From: Sulfitobacter sp. S190
Lineage (GTDB): Bacteria > Pseudomonadota > Alphaproteobacteria > Rhodobacterales > Rhodobacteraceae
Assembly (NCBI RefSeq): GCF_025141935.1
Contig: NZ_CP081123.1
Coordinates: 1 to 64,000 of the forward strand
Length of the DNA stretch: 64,000 bases
Direction: 5' to 3'
Shown: positions 8,745-17,320 of the stretch, piece after piece
How positions within the stretch are numbered: position 1 is the stretch's first letter
Layout: the number at the start of each line of letters is the position of its first letter
The notes under the pieces: generated by a model
Seen by the model: the letters and a program-made list of their open reading frames with translations, nothing else
The model's database searches: none
What the model was told of the DNA's origin: nothing
Position numbers and translations under genes: made by a program

Positions 8745-10826
8745 AGCTTCGTTCCTTCGATCACCCACATGGTTTCGGGGAAAGACCACGGCAGGATCAA
8801 TCCGTGGTTCATCAGATAACTGCCGCTGACCGTTTTCGCATCCGTTTTCAACAGCGTGTCCCCCCGTGACAGATGGTTGATATCGTCGCGATTGACCAGA
8901 TCAATCCGGTACATCGCAGCCGGATCAAGCCGTGTCAGCCGCAGGGGGCGGGGCGCGATCTGCGAGGAGGTATCCGCCTTACCGGCAAAGACGACAAAAC
9001 GGCTGTCGTCCTCGGCCAGCTGCTGTTCTGCAATGACCGCGTCGTCGGGGCTGTCGAGCCGCAGAATATCGGCGCGGCCCATCCATTTGCGATTTTCACG
9101 CCACCACGCGGTCACCCGCGACAGAACTGCCGTTTCATCCTCGGTCAGCTCACGGGGATCCATTTCGAACCCCATGTGCCGCTGTGCTGCGAACCCATGC
9201 GCGGAACCGGATGTTGATGGTGCGCCCCGATGTATGACACACGCGCGGGCCAACGTGGCTACCGGTAACCACGAGCGGCAGAAAGATCGCGGCGTTGTGC
9301 TGCATCCGTAGACGCTCGACCGCATCGTTGCTATCGGACAGCCAGACGCGGTGGGTGCGGCTGAGGATGCCAAAGTCGATGCGCCCCCCACCCGAAGCGC
9401 AGCTTTCGATTTCGACATTCGGAAAGGCCTCGCGCAGCCTGTCGATCAGCGCATAGCTGCCCATGGTCTGGGCGGCGTCGGGTTGCGGCAGGACACGGTT
9501 GTGATCCCACTTGATGTAATCGATGGCGTGGTTTTCCAGCACGTGGCTGATGCGGTCGAACAGATAGTCGCGCACCGCCTCGTTGCTCATGTCCAGCGCC
9601 TTTTGCTGACGCCCGAGGATTTGATCTTCGCCCCCCAGAGCCCAGTCGGGATGGGCGCGGTGCAGCTCGGAATCGGGGTTCACCATTTCGGGCTCGAACC
9701 AGATGCCGAACGTCATGTCCAACCCGTGCACATGCTCGATCAGCGGATCCAGCCCATCGGGGTATTTGCGCGGATCGACAACCCAGTCGGCGAGGCTGCT
9801 TTCGTCGTTATCGCGCATCCCGAACCAGCCGTCATCCAGCACGAAGCGTTCGGCACCGAGCAGCGCCGCGTGCGCTGCGAGGTCTTTCAGTTCGTCGATC
9901 TTGTGGTTGAAATAGACCGCTTCCCAAGAGTTGTAATGCACCGGACGCGGGCGTGAGGCGTCGGGCCACGTGATGATCCGGTCGCGCAGATGCCGCTGGA
10001 AAGACACGGCACACCCGTTGATACCATCGCTGGAAAACACCGAGTAAAGCGTTGATGACGCAAAGCGTGTGCGCGGTTTGCTCTCCATCCGGCTGGCATG
10101 TCCGAATTGCACCTGTCTGCGCCCGTCGGGCAGTTCTTCGGCGATCATGCGATGCCCGCCGGACCAGCCATAATGGAAACCGTACACCTGCCCTTGCGTG
10201 TTTGTGGCGCCCCTGCAGGGCACGAGCAGACCCGGGAAATGTTCGTGGCCCGTGCGCCCTGTGCGATTCTCGCGGTAGCGTATCCCTGCAGACCACGCCG
10301 TACGGTTCATCTGGAACTCACCGCACCAGCGGCCCGAGAAATCGATCATTTCGTCCGACATCTGCGGTGCGGGCATCACCGGCGCCGCCAGCCAATGCAG
10401 ATGCAGCGACCGATCCGCTTCGAGCACGGAGCGCGACGCGATGATATGCGTCTGCGGGTCCAGTTCGAACGTCGCCGCATAGCGCAAACCGTTGCTGGTA
10501 TCGACGTAATGCAGGCTGAGCCCGTTCGGCGTTTCTTCGGCGCGGGCAAAGCGGAATTTCGGCAGGATCGGCATGCCGTCCTCGCCGCGGATCACCATGC
10601 CCGGCTGACCGGGAAAAGTGCGCGTCGCCTCGGGCGAGATCGACAGTTCGGGGTTCACATCCAGCATGCCACCGGTCACGTCGATGTCGCCGCCCCGAAC
10701 GATTGTGGCGCAGTCTTCGTCCTCCGGCAGGCGCGGCCCCCAATAGACCACTTCGGCCAAACGGTCACCCCGCGCGCCTAGAACCAGTGTCTGGCGCGTA
10801 TCATCCAGCCGCCAGGTTTGTGTCAT
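8741..10826 (-). pseudogene. GH36 alpha-galactosidase, frameshifted left-arm copy
   Basis: This copy is identical in layout to 53289-55373 except for one extra A at about 9192 (gcgaccc reads gcgaaccc), which splits the frame near residue 545. The catalytic KWDHNR and SD..DA..R motifs lie upstream of the break and are intact. Confidence 0.87.
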
Positions 10827-11671
10827 TTTACAGCACCCAGGGTCAGGCCCGCGATAAAGTGGCGCTGCATCGCAAAGAACATCAGCACCGGCGGTAGCGC
10901 CGCCACGATCGATCCCGCAGATACCAGATGCCACTGCGCGACCCATTGCCCGTTCAACGAATAAAGCCCGGCGGTGATCGGTTGTGTATCGGCCCCCTGC
11001 GTCAGCACCGTGGCCCAGAAATAGTCATTCCAGATGAAGGTAAAGATAAGCACCGACAACGCGGCAATCGCGGGTTTCATCAGCGGCAGCACCACGTGCC
11101 AGAAGATCTGGATTTCGGACACGCCTTCGACCCTTGCCGCCTCGATCAGCTCGCTTGGCAAAGCCTTGATAAAGTTGCGCATGAAGAGCGTGCAGAAACC
11201 GGTCTGAAACGCGATATGGAACAAGGCCAGACCCTGGACGGTGTTGTACATGCCCAGATCCAGCGTCAGATCGCGCACCGGCACCATCAGGATCTGGAAC
11301 GGAATGAAGTTGCCCGCCACGAACATGAAAAACAAAAGCAGATTGCCTTTGAACTTATACACACCCAGCGCAAAGCCCGTCATGCACGACAGCGCGACCG
11401 CGCCGATCACCGTCGGGATTGTCACCTTGAACGAGTTGAGGATGTATTTGCCGATCGGCGTGTTCTGGAAGATCGCCGTGTAGTTTTCGACGAAGTTGAA
11501 GGACGACGGCCAGCCCCAGTAGTTGCCTGCCGTGATATCGCCTGCGGACCGGATCGAGGTGACGGCGACCGCGATCAGCGGCAGCAGCCAGAGGATCAGA
11601 ACGATCGGCAGCGCCACGCGGTAGACCATTTGCGAGGTCGAGGATGTCTTTTCAATAGGTGTTGGAAACAT
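10823..11671 (-). CDS. Sugar ABC transporter permease (MalG/AglG type)
   Basis: The 282-residue protein is an inner-membrane permease of the carbohydrate (CUT1) ABC family. It has about six hydrophobic segments and the ATPase-contact EAA loop, EAARVEGVSEIQIFWHVVLP, in the C-terminal half. It pairs with the permease encoded just upstream (3 bp gap), the binding protein at 12729-13967 and the ATPase at 14949-16010. Its stop overlaps the alpha-galactosidase ATG in an ATGA junction. Context points to uptake of alpha- and beta-galactosides. The same gene is at 55370-56218. Confidence 0.92.
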   Translation of the reverse strand: MFPTPIEKTSSTSQMVYRVALPIVLILWLLPLIAVAVTSIRSAGDITAGNYWGWPSSFNFVENYTAIFQNTPIGKYILNSFKVTIPTVIGAVALSCMTGFALGVYKFKGNLLLFFMFVAGNFIPFQILMVPVRDLTLDLGMYNTVQGLALFHIAFQTGFCTLFMRNFIKALPSELIEAARVEGVSEIQIFWHVVLPLMKPAIAALSVLIFTFIWNDYFWATVLTQGADTQPITAGLYSLNGQWVAQWHLVSAGSIVAALPPVLMFFAMQRHFIAGLTLGAVK

Positions 11672-11674
11672 CGA

Positions 11675-12601
11675 TCAGGACCCCCGCTCGTCTCGGTACA
11701 TTTTGAACAGGAACCCGGCGATATAAACCATCATGATGGCAAACAGCACGACCGCAATGGCGGCACCGTATCCCATGCGGAACCCGTATTCCGAAAACGC
11801 CTGTTCGTACATGTAGAACGCGAGCACGCGGCTGGTGCCATAGGGGCCGCCATCGGTCATGATCGAGATGAGGTCGAACGACCGCAGCGCCCCGATGACA
11901 GTCACCACCACGGCAATGAAGGTCGCGGGTTTCAGCTGTGGCAGCACAACATACCAAAGCATCTTGAGCCCCTTTGCATTGTCGAGCCGTGCCGCCTCGA
12001 TCTGTTCGGGGTCAACGGCGTTCAGGCCGGTCAGATACAGGATCATGCAATAGGCCGTCTGGGGCCAGAGCCCCGCCGCGATGATGCCGTAGGTCACGTA
12101 TCGTTCGTCCGCCAGCACCGCGATGGGATCGGCGCCAAACCAGCCGATGACAATATTGAACAGGCCAAAGCTGGGATCATAGAACCACGAGAACACGAGG
12201 CCGACAACGACCTGGCTGATCACGAAGGGAAAGAAGAAAAGCGACTTGTAGATGCGGATGCCCCGGACCGTCTGATTCAGAAACAGAGCGACGAACAGAC
12301 CCGCCGGAAGCGCCAGCATATACAGCACAAGCCAGATGACGTTGTTCTTGAGCGAGACGTAGAAATCTTCGTCATCCATCAATTCGACATAGTTGGAGGT
12401 GCCGACGTATGTCGCCTCTCCCAGTCCGTCCCATTCGTAGAACGAGATGCTGATCGACTGGAAGATCGGCATGATGACATAGACGATGAACATGAAAATG
12501 CCCGGCGCCAGAAACAACCACGGCGCAAGCCGTTGCTGATTGCGGCGCCAGTAGGATTTCTTGACGGGTGGTTTGCGGTCGGGAAGGGCAGCTGTCGTCA
12601 T
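11675..12601 (-). CDS. Sugar ABC transporter permease (MalF/AglF type)
   Basis: The 308-residue CUT1 permease begins MTTAALPDRKPPVKKSYW. A basic cytoplasmic tail is followed by a first membrane segment and a large periplasmic stretch, as in MalF-type subunits. The EAA loop reads EAARLDNAKGLKMLWYVVLP. The frame is open further upstream, but I chose the ATG at 12601 because the extra N-terminal residues have no family character. It is separated from the binding-protein gene by a 127-bp gap containing a hairpin. The copy is 56222-57148. Confidence 0.92.
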   Translation of the reverse strand: MTTAALPDRKPPVKKSYWRRNQQRLAPWLFLAPGIFMFIVYVIMPIFQSISISFYEWDGLGEATYVGTSNYVELMDDEDFYVSLKNNVIWLVLYMLALPAGLFVALFLNQTVRGIRIYKSLFFFPFVISQVVVGLVFSWFYDPSFGLFNIVIGWFGADPIAVLADERYVTYGIIAAGLWPQTAYCMILYLTGLNAVDPEQIEAARLDNAKGLKMLWYVVLPQLKPATFIAVVVTVIGALRSFDLISIMTDGGPYGTSRVLAFYMYEQAFSEYGFRMGYGAAIAVVLFAIMMVYIAGFLFKMYRDERGS

Positions 12602-12728
12602 GGCAGAACGCTCCGGGCTGACGGATGGCGGGGAATGGTGCGCCTGACACCGCACCGGGATGGTGCCGCGGCGGGTCTGGCGGGAAAAACGGGCACCCTC
12701 GGATAAGGGGATGCCCGATCGTCAGCGC
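12602..12728 (-). promoter_or_regulatory. Hairpin-bearing spacer between binding-protein and permease genes
   Basis: The 127-bp gap contains an imperfect inverted repeat at 12691-12716 (arms GGGCACCC and GGGATGCCC, one-base bulge) just after the binding-protein stop. No T-run follows it. Such a hairpin commonly stabilises the highly expressed binding-protein mRNA or attenuates transcription into the permeases, as in malE-malF; here that is inference. The same element lies at 57238-57263. Confidence 0.5.
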
Positions 12729-13967
12729 TTACTTGTTGATGCGCTGGCGTACTTTTTCGAGACGCTCGAGGATCTGGTCCATGCGCTCTGGCTTGACCAT
12801 GAATTCCTGGAAGCCTTCCATGCCGGCTTTGGCCATCTCGGCCGGTGCGTCACGGTCGAAGAACTGGGCGATGCCACCGTCGGTGTTGCTCAGCATTTCG
12901 TAGCCCGCTTGCAGGAACTTGTCGTCCCCCACGGAAGAACCGGAGTTGATCGGCAGCTGGCCCAGCGTTTCGTTGATCTGCGTCTGCACTTCTGCACGCG
13001 CCACATAAGCAAGGAACTTCTTGGCGTTCTCTTTGTTCTTGGCGTTTGCAGGAATGTGGATCGTGTCTGTCGGCGCTTCTTCGGCCATCGGCACATCGGG
13101 GTTGATCATCGGGAACTGGAAGAAGCCCAGCTGATCATCCGTCAGACCCGCTTCGCGCAGCGGTGCAACAGCAAAGTTGCCCATCACGTACATCGCGGCG
13201 TCGCCCTGCACCATCGGTGCCAGCGCTTCCTGCCAGGAGAAAGCGGCGTGGTTTTCGAGGAAGAATTCCTTGTCGACCAGCTCTTTCCAGTTCGCCATTG
13301 TCGCTTTGACGCGATCGTCGGTCCACTCGACTTCGCCCTTGGTCAGCGCCATGTGGAAATCGTAACCGTTTGTGCGCAGGTTCAGGTAATCGAAGACGCC
13401 GCCAGCCGTCCAAAGGTACTTGGTGCCGATGGTGATCGGCGTGATGCCTGCGGCCTTGAGCGTTTCACCGGCTGCGATGAACTCTTCCCAGTTGGTGGGC
13501 ACTTCGATGCCCTGCTCTTCGAAGATGTCTTTGCGGTAGTAGATGCCCCACTGGTAATACGTGTACGGCACGCCCCAGATTTTGCCATCGATGGTCATCG
13601 ACCCTTTGGCCGACGCGAGCTGATCGCTCAGACCGTTCTCTTCCCAGACGTCGTCGACAGGCTCGAACAGGCCCGCGTTCACGTAAGGCAGCATGCGGTT
13701 GCCGGCGTACCAGTTGGCAACATCGGGCGCATCCGCTGTCAGGAAGTTACGGATCGACGTCTTGTACCCTTCGTGATCGAAAAGGTTCCACGTGACGTCA
13801 ATGTCAGGGTTCTCGGCCTTGAAGCCGTCAATCAGTTCCTGAAACGCCTGCTTTGGGGCAGGATCGGATGTATCTGTGTTGATGACCAACTCGCTCGCGA
13901 ATGCGGCTGCGCCGATAATTGTGGATGCGGCCAATGCGGCCGCGAAGGTCTTGGTGCGTTTGAACAT
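12729..13967 (-). CDS. Extracellular sugar-binding protein (family 1), ABC importer
   Basis: The 412-residue family 1 solute-binding protein has a cleavable signal peptide (MFKRTKTFAAALAAS..., probable cleavage after AFA). There is no lipobox Cys, so it should be soluble in the periplasm. The start at 13967 follows GGGAGGAAC at a good distance. It delivers oligosaccharide to the two permeases, and the downstream GH36 and GH42 enzymes suggest galactosides such as raffinose-family sugars, melibiose or beta-galactosides. It is the first gene of the minus operon and is divergent from the IclR regulator. The copy is 57276-58514. Confidence 0.92.
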   Translation of the reverse strand: MFKRTKTFAAALAASTIIGAAAFASELVINTDTSDPAPKQAFQELIDGFKAENPDIDVTWNLFDHEGYKTSIRNFLTADAPDVANWYAGNRMLPYVNAGLFEPVDDVWEENGLSDQLASAKGSMTIDGKIWGVPYTYYQWGIYYRKDIFEEQGIEVPTNWEEFIAAGETLKAAGITPITIGTKYLWTAGGVFDYLNLRTNGYDFHMALTKGEVEWTDDRVKATMANWKELVDKEFFLENHAAFSWQEALAPMVQGDAAMYVMGNFAVAPLREAGLTDDQLGFFQFPMINPDVPMAEEAPTDTIHIPANAKNKENAKKFLAYVARAEVQTQINETLGQLPINSGSSVGDDKFLQAGYEMLSNTDGGIAQFFDRDAPAEMAKAGMEGFQEFMVKPERMDQILERLEKVRQRINK

Positions 13968-14144
13968 TAAAGTTCCTCCCGATGGTGTCGTGAGATCGGC
14001 TTTCCCTAACCGTTCATGGTTCCACATAATGAAACCTCATCTCAACTATTGAAAACACTGCGTCACCCGACTACGGTTGTCAACAGTTTCGTAGGGCACG
14101 CAGGTGCCCCATTGGAAAGGTTCAAGCGTGCCGGGAGGGCAGGA
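13968..14144. promoter_or_regulatory. Divergent promoter region with candidate IclR operator
   Basis: This 177-bp space separates the divergent sugar operon and iclR-type gene. An imperfect palindrome lies at 14018-14036 (GGTTCCACATAATGAAACC, with GGTT and CA matching between halves), in the style of IclR-family operators. A second inverted repeat with 5-bp arms, CTACG...CGTAG, spans 14071-14094 around a GTTGTCAAC core. Either could bind the adjacent regulator. The right-arm copy is 58515-58691. Confidence 0.45.
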
Positions 14145-14930
14145 ATGAACAAGCAGATCACCGGTTCTGGCACCGTTGGAAAGGCGCTGGATGTGCTTGA
14201 TACAGTCGCGTCTTTCGGCCGTCCCGTGCGCTTTTCCGAACTGCTTGCCGATAGTCCCCATCCCAAGGCGACGTTGTACCGGCTTTTGCAATCGCTGACC
14301 CATGAACGACTGATAACGCATGACGCCGAATCGGGCAGCTACAGCCTCGGCCTGCGTCTGGTGCAGTTGGCCCATTCGGCCTGGCGACAAAGCTCGCTCG
14401 CCCCGATTGCCGCGCCCACCATCGAAGCATTGGCGAAGGAAACGGGCGAAACCGTGCACCTTGCACAGATCGACAATGGCCAGATCATCTTTGTCGACAA
14501 GTGCCGCACCAGCAACATTTTCGAAACGCTTGCCCAACCCGGGCGCGTGGCGCCGGCATTCTGTACCGGAGTGGGCAAGGCCATTCTCGCCTTTCTATCG
14601 GCTGACCGGCTCGACCGCGCGCTGACCCAGCAGGCGTTCTTGCAGTATACGCCGAACACGCACCCCTCGCCCGCGAGCCTCATGGTGGAATTGGCGCAAA
14701 TCGCTCAGGACGGAATCGCGTTTGACCGTGAAGAACACGAACAGGGCATCATCTCGATCGCGGCCCCGATCCTTGACGGCAACGATCGCGTGATCGGCGC
14801 CGTTTCCATTGTAACCTCTACCACCCGCAAATCGCTGGATGATCTGTCGGTCTTCCGCCCTGCCCTGCTGGCCGCTACGGCGCGCATCGGGGCCGAGGCA
14901 CACGACTGGCAATTTCCGGCGGTGTCATAA
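14145..14930 (+). CDS. IclR-family transcriptional regulator of the galactoside operon
   Basis: The 261-residue regulator has an N-terminal winged helix-turn-helix (about 10-70, with ALDVLDTVASFGRPVRFSELL and KATLYRLLQSL) and a C-terminal IclR effector domain containing GAVSIV near the end. The frame is open from 14016, but ATG 14145 is preceded by GGGAGGGCAGGA and begins with family sequence. It lies between the divergent transport and catabolic operon and the transporter ATPase (18-bp gap), so a sugar or sugar-acid effector is likely. The copy is 58692-59477. Confidence 0.88.
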   Translation: MNKQITGSGTVGKALDVLDTVASFGRPVRFSELLADSPHPKATLYRLLQSLTHERLITHDAESGSYSLGLRLVQLAHSAWRQSSLAPIAAPTIEALAKETGETVHLAQIDNGQIIFVDKCRTSNIFETLAQPGRVAPAFCTGVGKAILAFLSADRLDRALTQQAFLQYTPNTHPSPASLMVELAQIAQDGIAFDREEHEQGIISIAAPILDGNDRVIGAVSIVTSTTRKSLDDLSVFRPALLAATARIGAEAHDWQFPAVS

Positions 14931-14948
14931 TCACAGACAGGAGCCAAC

Positions 14949-16010
14949 ATGTCCGGCGTGACACTCGAAAATGCCATCAAGAAATATGGCGAAACCCAAG
15001 TCATCCACGGCATCGACCTGGAAATTGAACACGGCGAATTCTGCGTCTTCGTTGGTCCGTCAGGCTGCGGTAAGTCGACTTTGCTGCGCATGGTCGCGGG
15101 TCTCGAAGAAACCTCCGGCGGCACCATCCGGATTGGCGAGCGTGACGTTACCCACGCAGAACCGTCAGATCGCGGTGTGGCGATGGTTTTCCAGACATAT
15201 GCACTTTATCCGCACATGACCGTCGAGGAGAACATGGGCTTCGGGCTGAAGATGAACGGTCACCCCAAGGCCGAGATCAAGGAAAAGGTATCGGAAGCGT
15301 CGCACATCCTGAAACTTGACGAATACCTCAAACGCAAGCCCAAAGCCCTGTCCGGGGGTCAGCGTCAGCGCGTGGCAATCGGGCGTGCCATTGTGCGCGG
15401 TCCGGATGTTTTTCTGTTTGACGAACCGCTGTCGAATCTTGACGCGGAATTGCGGGTCGACATGCGTGTGGAAATTGCGCGATTACACACGGAAATCGGC
15501 GCGACAATGATCTATGTGACGCACGATCAGGTCGAGGCGATGACCCTCGCCGACAAGATCGTCGTGCTGCGCGCGGGCAAGATCGAACAGGTCGGCAGTC
15601 CGATGACCCTCTACAATGATCCGGACAATAAATTCGTCGCCGGTTTCATCGGGTCACCCGCGATGAACTTCCTCGAAGGGACGGTAGAAGGCGGCAAGGT
15701 CCGCGTACCTGCGCTGGACAACAGGCTTGTCGCCCCGAACGTTACGCTGCCTGCGGACGGCACCGGCGTTGTGATTGGCCTGCGGCCTCAGGATATCGCG
15801 GTGAGTGCCGGTGACAGTACGCTGAAGCTGGATTTGCGCGAACAGCTGGGCGGTGTGTCGTACGATTATCTCAAGACGCCAACGGGCGAACGGATTGTCG
15901 TCGAGATGAAAGGCGATGCGGATTTGCCCGACGGCTCCAACCTCGCCCTTGCGTTCAGCGACGCTGCCGTAATGGTTTTCGACGCACAAAGCGAAGCACG
16001 TATCCGGTGA
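14949..16010 (+). CDS. Sugar ABC transporter ATP-binding subunit (MalK/UgpC type)
   Basis: The 353-residue CUT1 ATPase has Walker A GPSGCGKST (36-44), the signature LSGGQRQR (about 134-141), Walker B FLFDEP and the switch His in YVTHDQ. A C-terminal OB-fold regulatory domain of about 120 residues follows. It should energise the permeases encoded at 10823-12601 although it lies on the opposite strand behind iclR. A strong hairpin ends the unit 15 bp downstream. The copy is 59496-60557. Confidence 0.94.
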   Translation: MSGVTLENAIKKYGETQVIHGIDLEIEHGEFCVFVGPSGCGKSTLLRMVAGLEETSGGTIRIGERDVTHAEPSDRGVAMVFQTYALYPHMTVEENMGFGLKMNGHPKAEIKEKVSEASHILKLDEYLKRKPKALSGGQRQRVAIGRAIVRGPDVFLFDEPLSNLDAELRVDMRVEIARLHTEIGATMIYVTHDQVEAMTLADKIVVLRAGKIEQVGSPMTLYNDPDNKFVAGFIGSPAMNFLEGTVEGGKVRVPALDNRLVAPNVTLPADGTGVVIGLRPQDIAVSAGDSTLKLDLREQLGGVSYDYLKTPTGERIVVEMKGDADLPDGSNLALAFSDAAVMVFDAQSEARIR

Positions 16011-16025
16011 GGCACAGACTAGGAT

Positions 16026-16053
16026 GCCCGCCGGACGATACGTTCCGGCGGGC
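16026..16053 (+). terminator. Hairpin terminator after the sugar ATPase gene
   Basis: A perfect 10-bp stem, GCCCGCCGGA / TCCGGCGGGC, with an 8-base loop lies 15 bp after the ATPase stop. There is no following T-run, so termination may be partial or factor-assisted. The copy is 60573-60600. Confidence 0.7.
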
Positions 16054-16261
16054 CCCGAGAGCCGTGCAAGGACGTTCCCAACCACACCCACGGGACTAGC
16101 AATAGACTTTGACTAGATTAGTCATTGCATTTTAATCAATTTCCGCTCTAATAGTCGGCCTAAGGGGGGATACACCCCCATAGAGGCAGATAGACCATCA
16201 TCGTGCGCGGCGATATGGCGATCAGGAAACCAGAGCGGAGGACACCAAAAGCAAACAGTTT
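16054..16261. other. Candidate plasmid origin region
   Basis: This 208-bp non-coding stretch is markedly AT-rich at 16095-16160. It contains four GACTA/TAGTC pentamers in direct and inverted order (16094, 16111, 16119, 16152). Two of them form the palindrome GACTA-gat-TAGTC at 16111-16123. A TTGACT at 16109-16114 could serve as a -35 element for the rep leader. A GGGGG/CCCCC hairpin sits at about 16164-16179. Position just upstream of rep makes it a candidate origin; no classic DnaA box was seen. The copy is 60601-60808. Confidence 0.45.
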
Positions 16262-16342
16262 TCCATAAAACAAAAGGCTCGAATGGTTGCAGCCATCCGA
16301 GCCCTGTCCGTCAATGTCAGCTTTGACACTGTCCGTTGCTTA
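16262..16342 (-). ncRNA. Candidate antisense (countertranscribed) RNA controlling rep
   Basis: Read on the minus strand, 16303-16276 forms an 11-bp stem (GGCTCGGATGG / CCATTCGAGCC, one G-U pair, 6-base loop) followed directly by TTTTGTTTT: a textbook intrinsic terminator. On the plus strand one pair becomes A-C and no T-run follows, so it is strand-specific. Upstream is a second stem, TGTCA-loop-TGACA (16315-16328). A possible promoter is TTGCGG (16377-16372), a 17-base spacer, then TACTGT (16354-16349), giving an RNA of roughly 80 nt. No minus-strand gene lies upstream. It would pair with the rep leader, as copy-control antisense RNAs do. The copy is about 60809-60889. Confidence 0.6.
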
Positions 16343-16405
16343 TTCATGACAGTACCAAAGCCACCGAATCGCCGCAAGCCCTGCTTGCTGGTGCATGGAG
16401 CTTTT

Positions 16406-17299
16406 ATGTCCGAAATCCCACACTGCGACCCTGCGCAAGGCTTTGTCGCCTTTCCGGTCGCGATATTCGACCTCGACCTATCCCCCGCAGCCTTTCGCCT
16501 GCTGGCGGAGCTGTGCCGTATGGCGAACACAGACGGCCAATGCTGGCCGTCCCTCGCACAACTCGGCCGCCGCATGGGGCGGTCCCGCGCTGCTGTCTCC
16601 GGCTATATCACTGAGTTGCGCGCGACAGGCGTACTGTCGACCGAAGAGCAGCGGATGGCCAATGGGTACAACTATCGCCTTCGCTATACCGTGACGTTCT
16701 GGAAGGCCTTCCGTGCCGGTCTGCGCAAGCCGCCTGCTGCATCAAAACCTGAACGCACCGTTCAGCGGAATGAACGCCCGTTAGAAACTAAAAATCATAA
16801 CCATAAAAAACAACAGAGTCTCGTTCTTCAAAAATCCTCTAAATTGATTGCGCGATGGAAAGCCTCGGTGGGCAACGCCCCCTACCCCGCCTTCGAACAT
16901 CGGCCGTTAGAGACTGATATCATCGAAGCCGAGCGTTTGCTGTCGGAGATTACAGAGCATTCCACTCCTGTCATATCCGCGGATATAGAGACGGCGCTCA
17001 GCTGTTTTGTGGCAGATCACGGACTGACCGGCTGCATCAAATCTCAGGCGGCGGATCTCGGACAACACATCACGAGCGAAGAGGCTCTAGCTGCGCTTAT
17101 GACAGCGTTGAACGAAGCTTGGCAGCCACATTGGTCGAAAGTACCGAATACATATCAGCTTAAGCGGTTGCTCAGCAGTTTAGGTCCGCTGCATGATCCA
17201 CGCACGGAGCGTAAACTCTTGCGGTCTTATGTGCAGAGATGGAAATTGCATGCGAAAACCTTGCCCTCCCCAGCGTTCGCGTCCAAAGTCGCCGCGTAA
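16406..17299 (+). CDS. Putative plasmid replication initiator (helix-turn-helix)
   Basis: The frame is open from 16283 (338 residues). I prefer ATG 16406 (297 residues, MSEIPHCDP) because GGAG lies 5 bases upstream and the region before it holds the antisense-RNA terminator. Residues about 10-80 form a winged-helix domain (LSPAAFRLLAELCRMAN, WPSLAQLGRRMGRSRAAVSGYI), like initiators and HTH_36 proteins of alphaproteobacterial plasmids. The middle is Lys/Asn-rich and the C-terminus is helical. Position directly before parA-parB and next to an origin-like region supports a replication role, but the assignment rests on context. A palindrome matching the one before parA lies inside the gene at 16973-16986. 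Confidence 0.65.
   Translation: MSEIPHCDPAQGFVAFPVAIFDLDLSPAAFRLLAELCRMANTDGQCWPSLAQLGRRMGRSRAAVSGYITELRATGVLSTEEQRMANGYNYRLRYTVTFWKAFRAGLRKPPAASKPERTVQRNERPLETKNHNHKKQQSLVLQKSSKLIARWKASVGNAPYPAFEHRPLETDIIEAERLLSEITEHSTPVISADIETALSCFVADHGLTGCIKSQAADLGQHITSEEALAALMTALNEAWQPHWSKVPNTYQLKRLLSSLGPLHDPRTERKLLRSYVQRWKLHAKTLPSPAFASKVAA
16973..16986. promoter_or_regulatory. Palindrome ATATCC-GC-GGATAT, candidate parS
   Basis: A perfect 14-bp palindrome lies inside rep. The same arms with a two-base AC centre recur at 17302-17315, just before parA. Repeated palindromes in a rep-par cassette are typical ParB (centromere) or autorepressor sites. The copy is 61520-61533. Confidence 0.55.
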
Positions 17300-17301
17300 T
17301 A

Positions 17302-17315
17302 ATATCCACGGATAT
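17302..17315. promoter_or_regulatory. Palindrome ATATCC-AC-GGATAT at the parA start
   Basis: This site has the same 6-bp arms as 16973-16986. It ends 5 bases before the parA ATG and covers its only plausible ribosome-binding GGA, so binding here could also autoregulate parAB. The copy is 61850-61863. Confidence 0.55.
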
Positions 17316-17320
17316 ACATA

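Noticed and set aside
10928..12706. 592-residue plus-strand frame across both sugar permeases
   Set aside because: It runs antisense to two membrane proteins and is rich in His, Arg, Asp and Gln, as expected from reversed hydrophobic codons. No start signal or motif.
12660..13970. 436-residue plus-strand frame opposite the sugar-binding protein
   Set aside because: Antisense shadow of a gene with a signal peptide and good ribosome-binding site; no recognisable domain.
16283..16405. Upstream extension of rep to ATG 16283 or 16346
   Set aside because: The extension overlaps the antisense-RNA terminator and stem, and ATG 16406 has the better-placed GGAG. Left open as an alternative, not as the main call.
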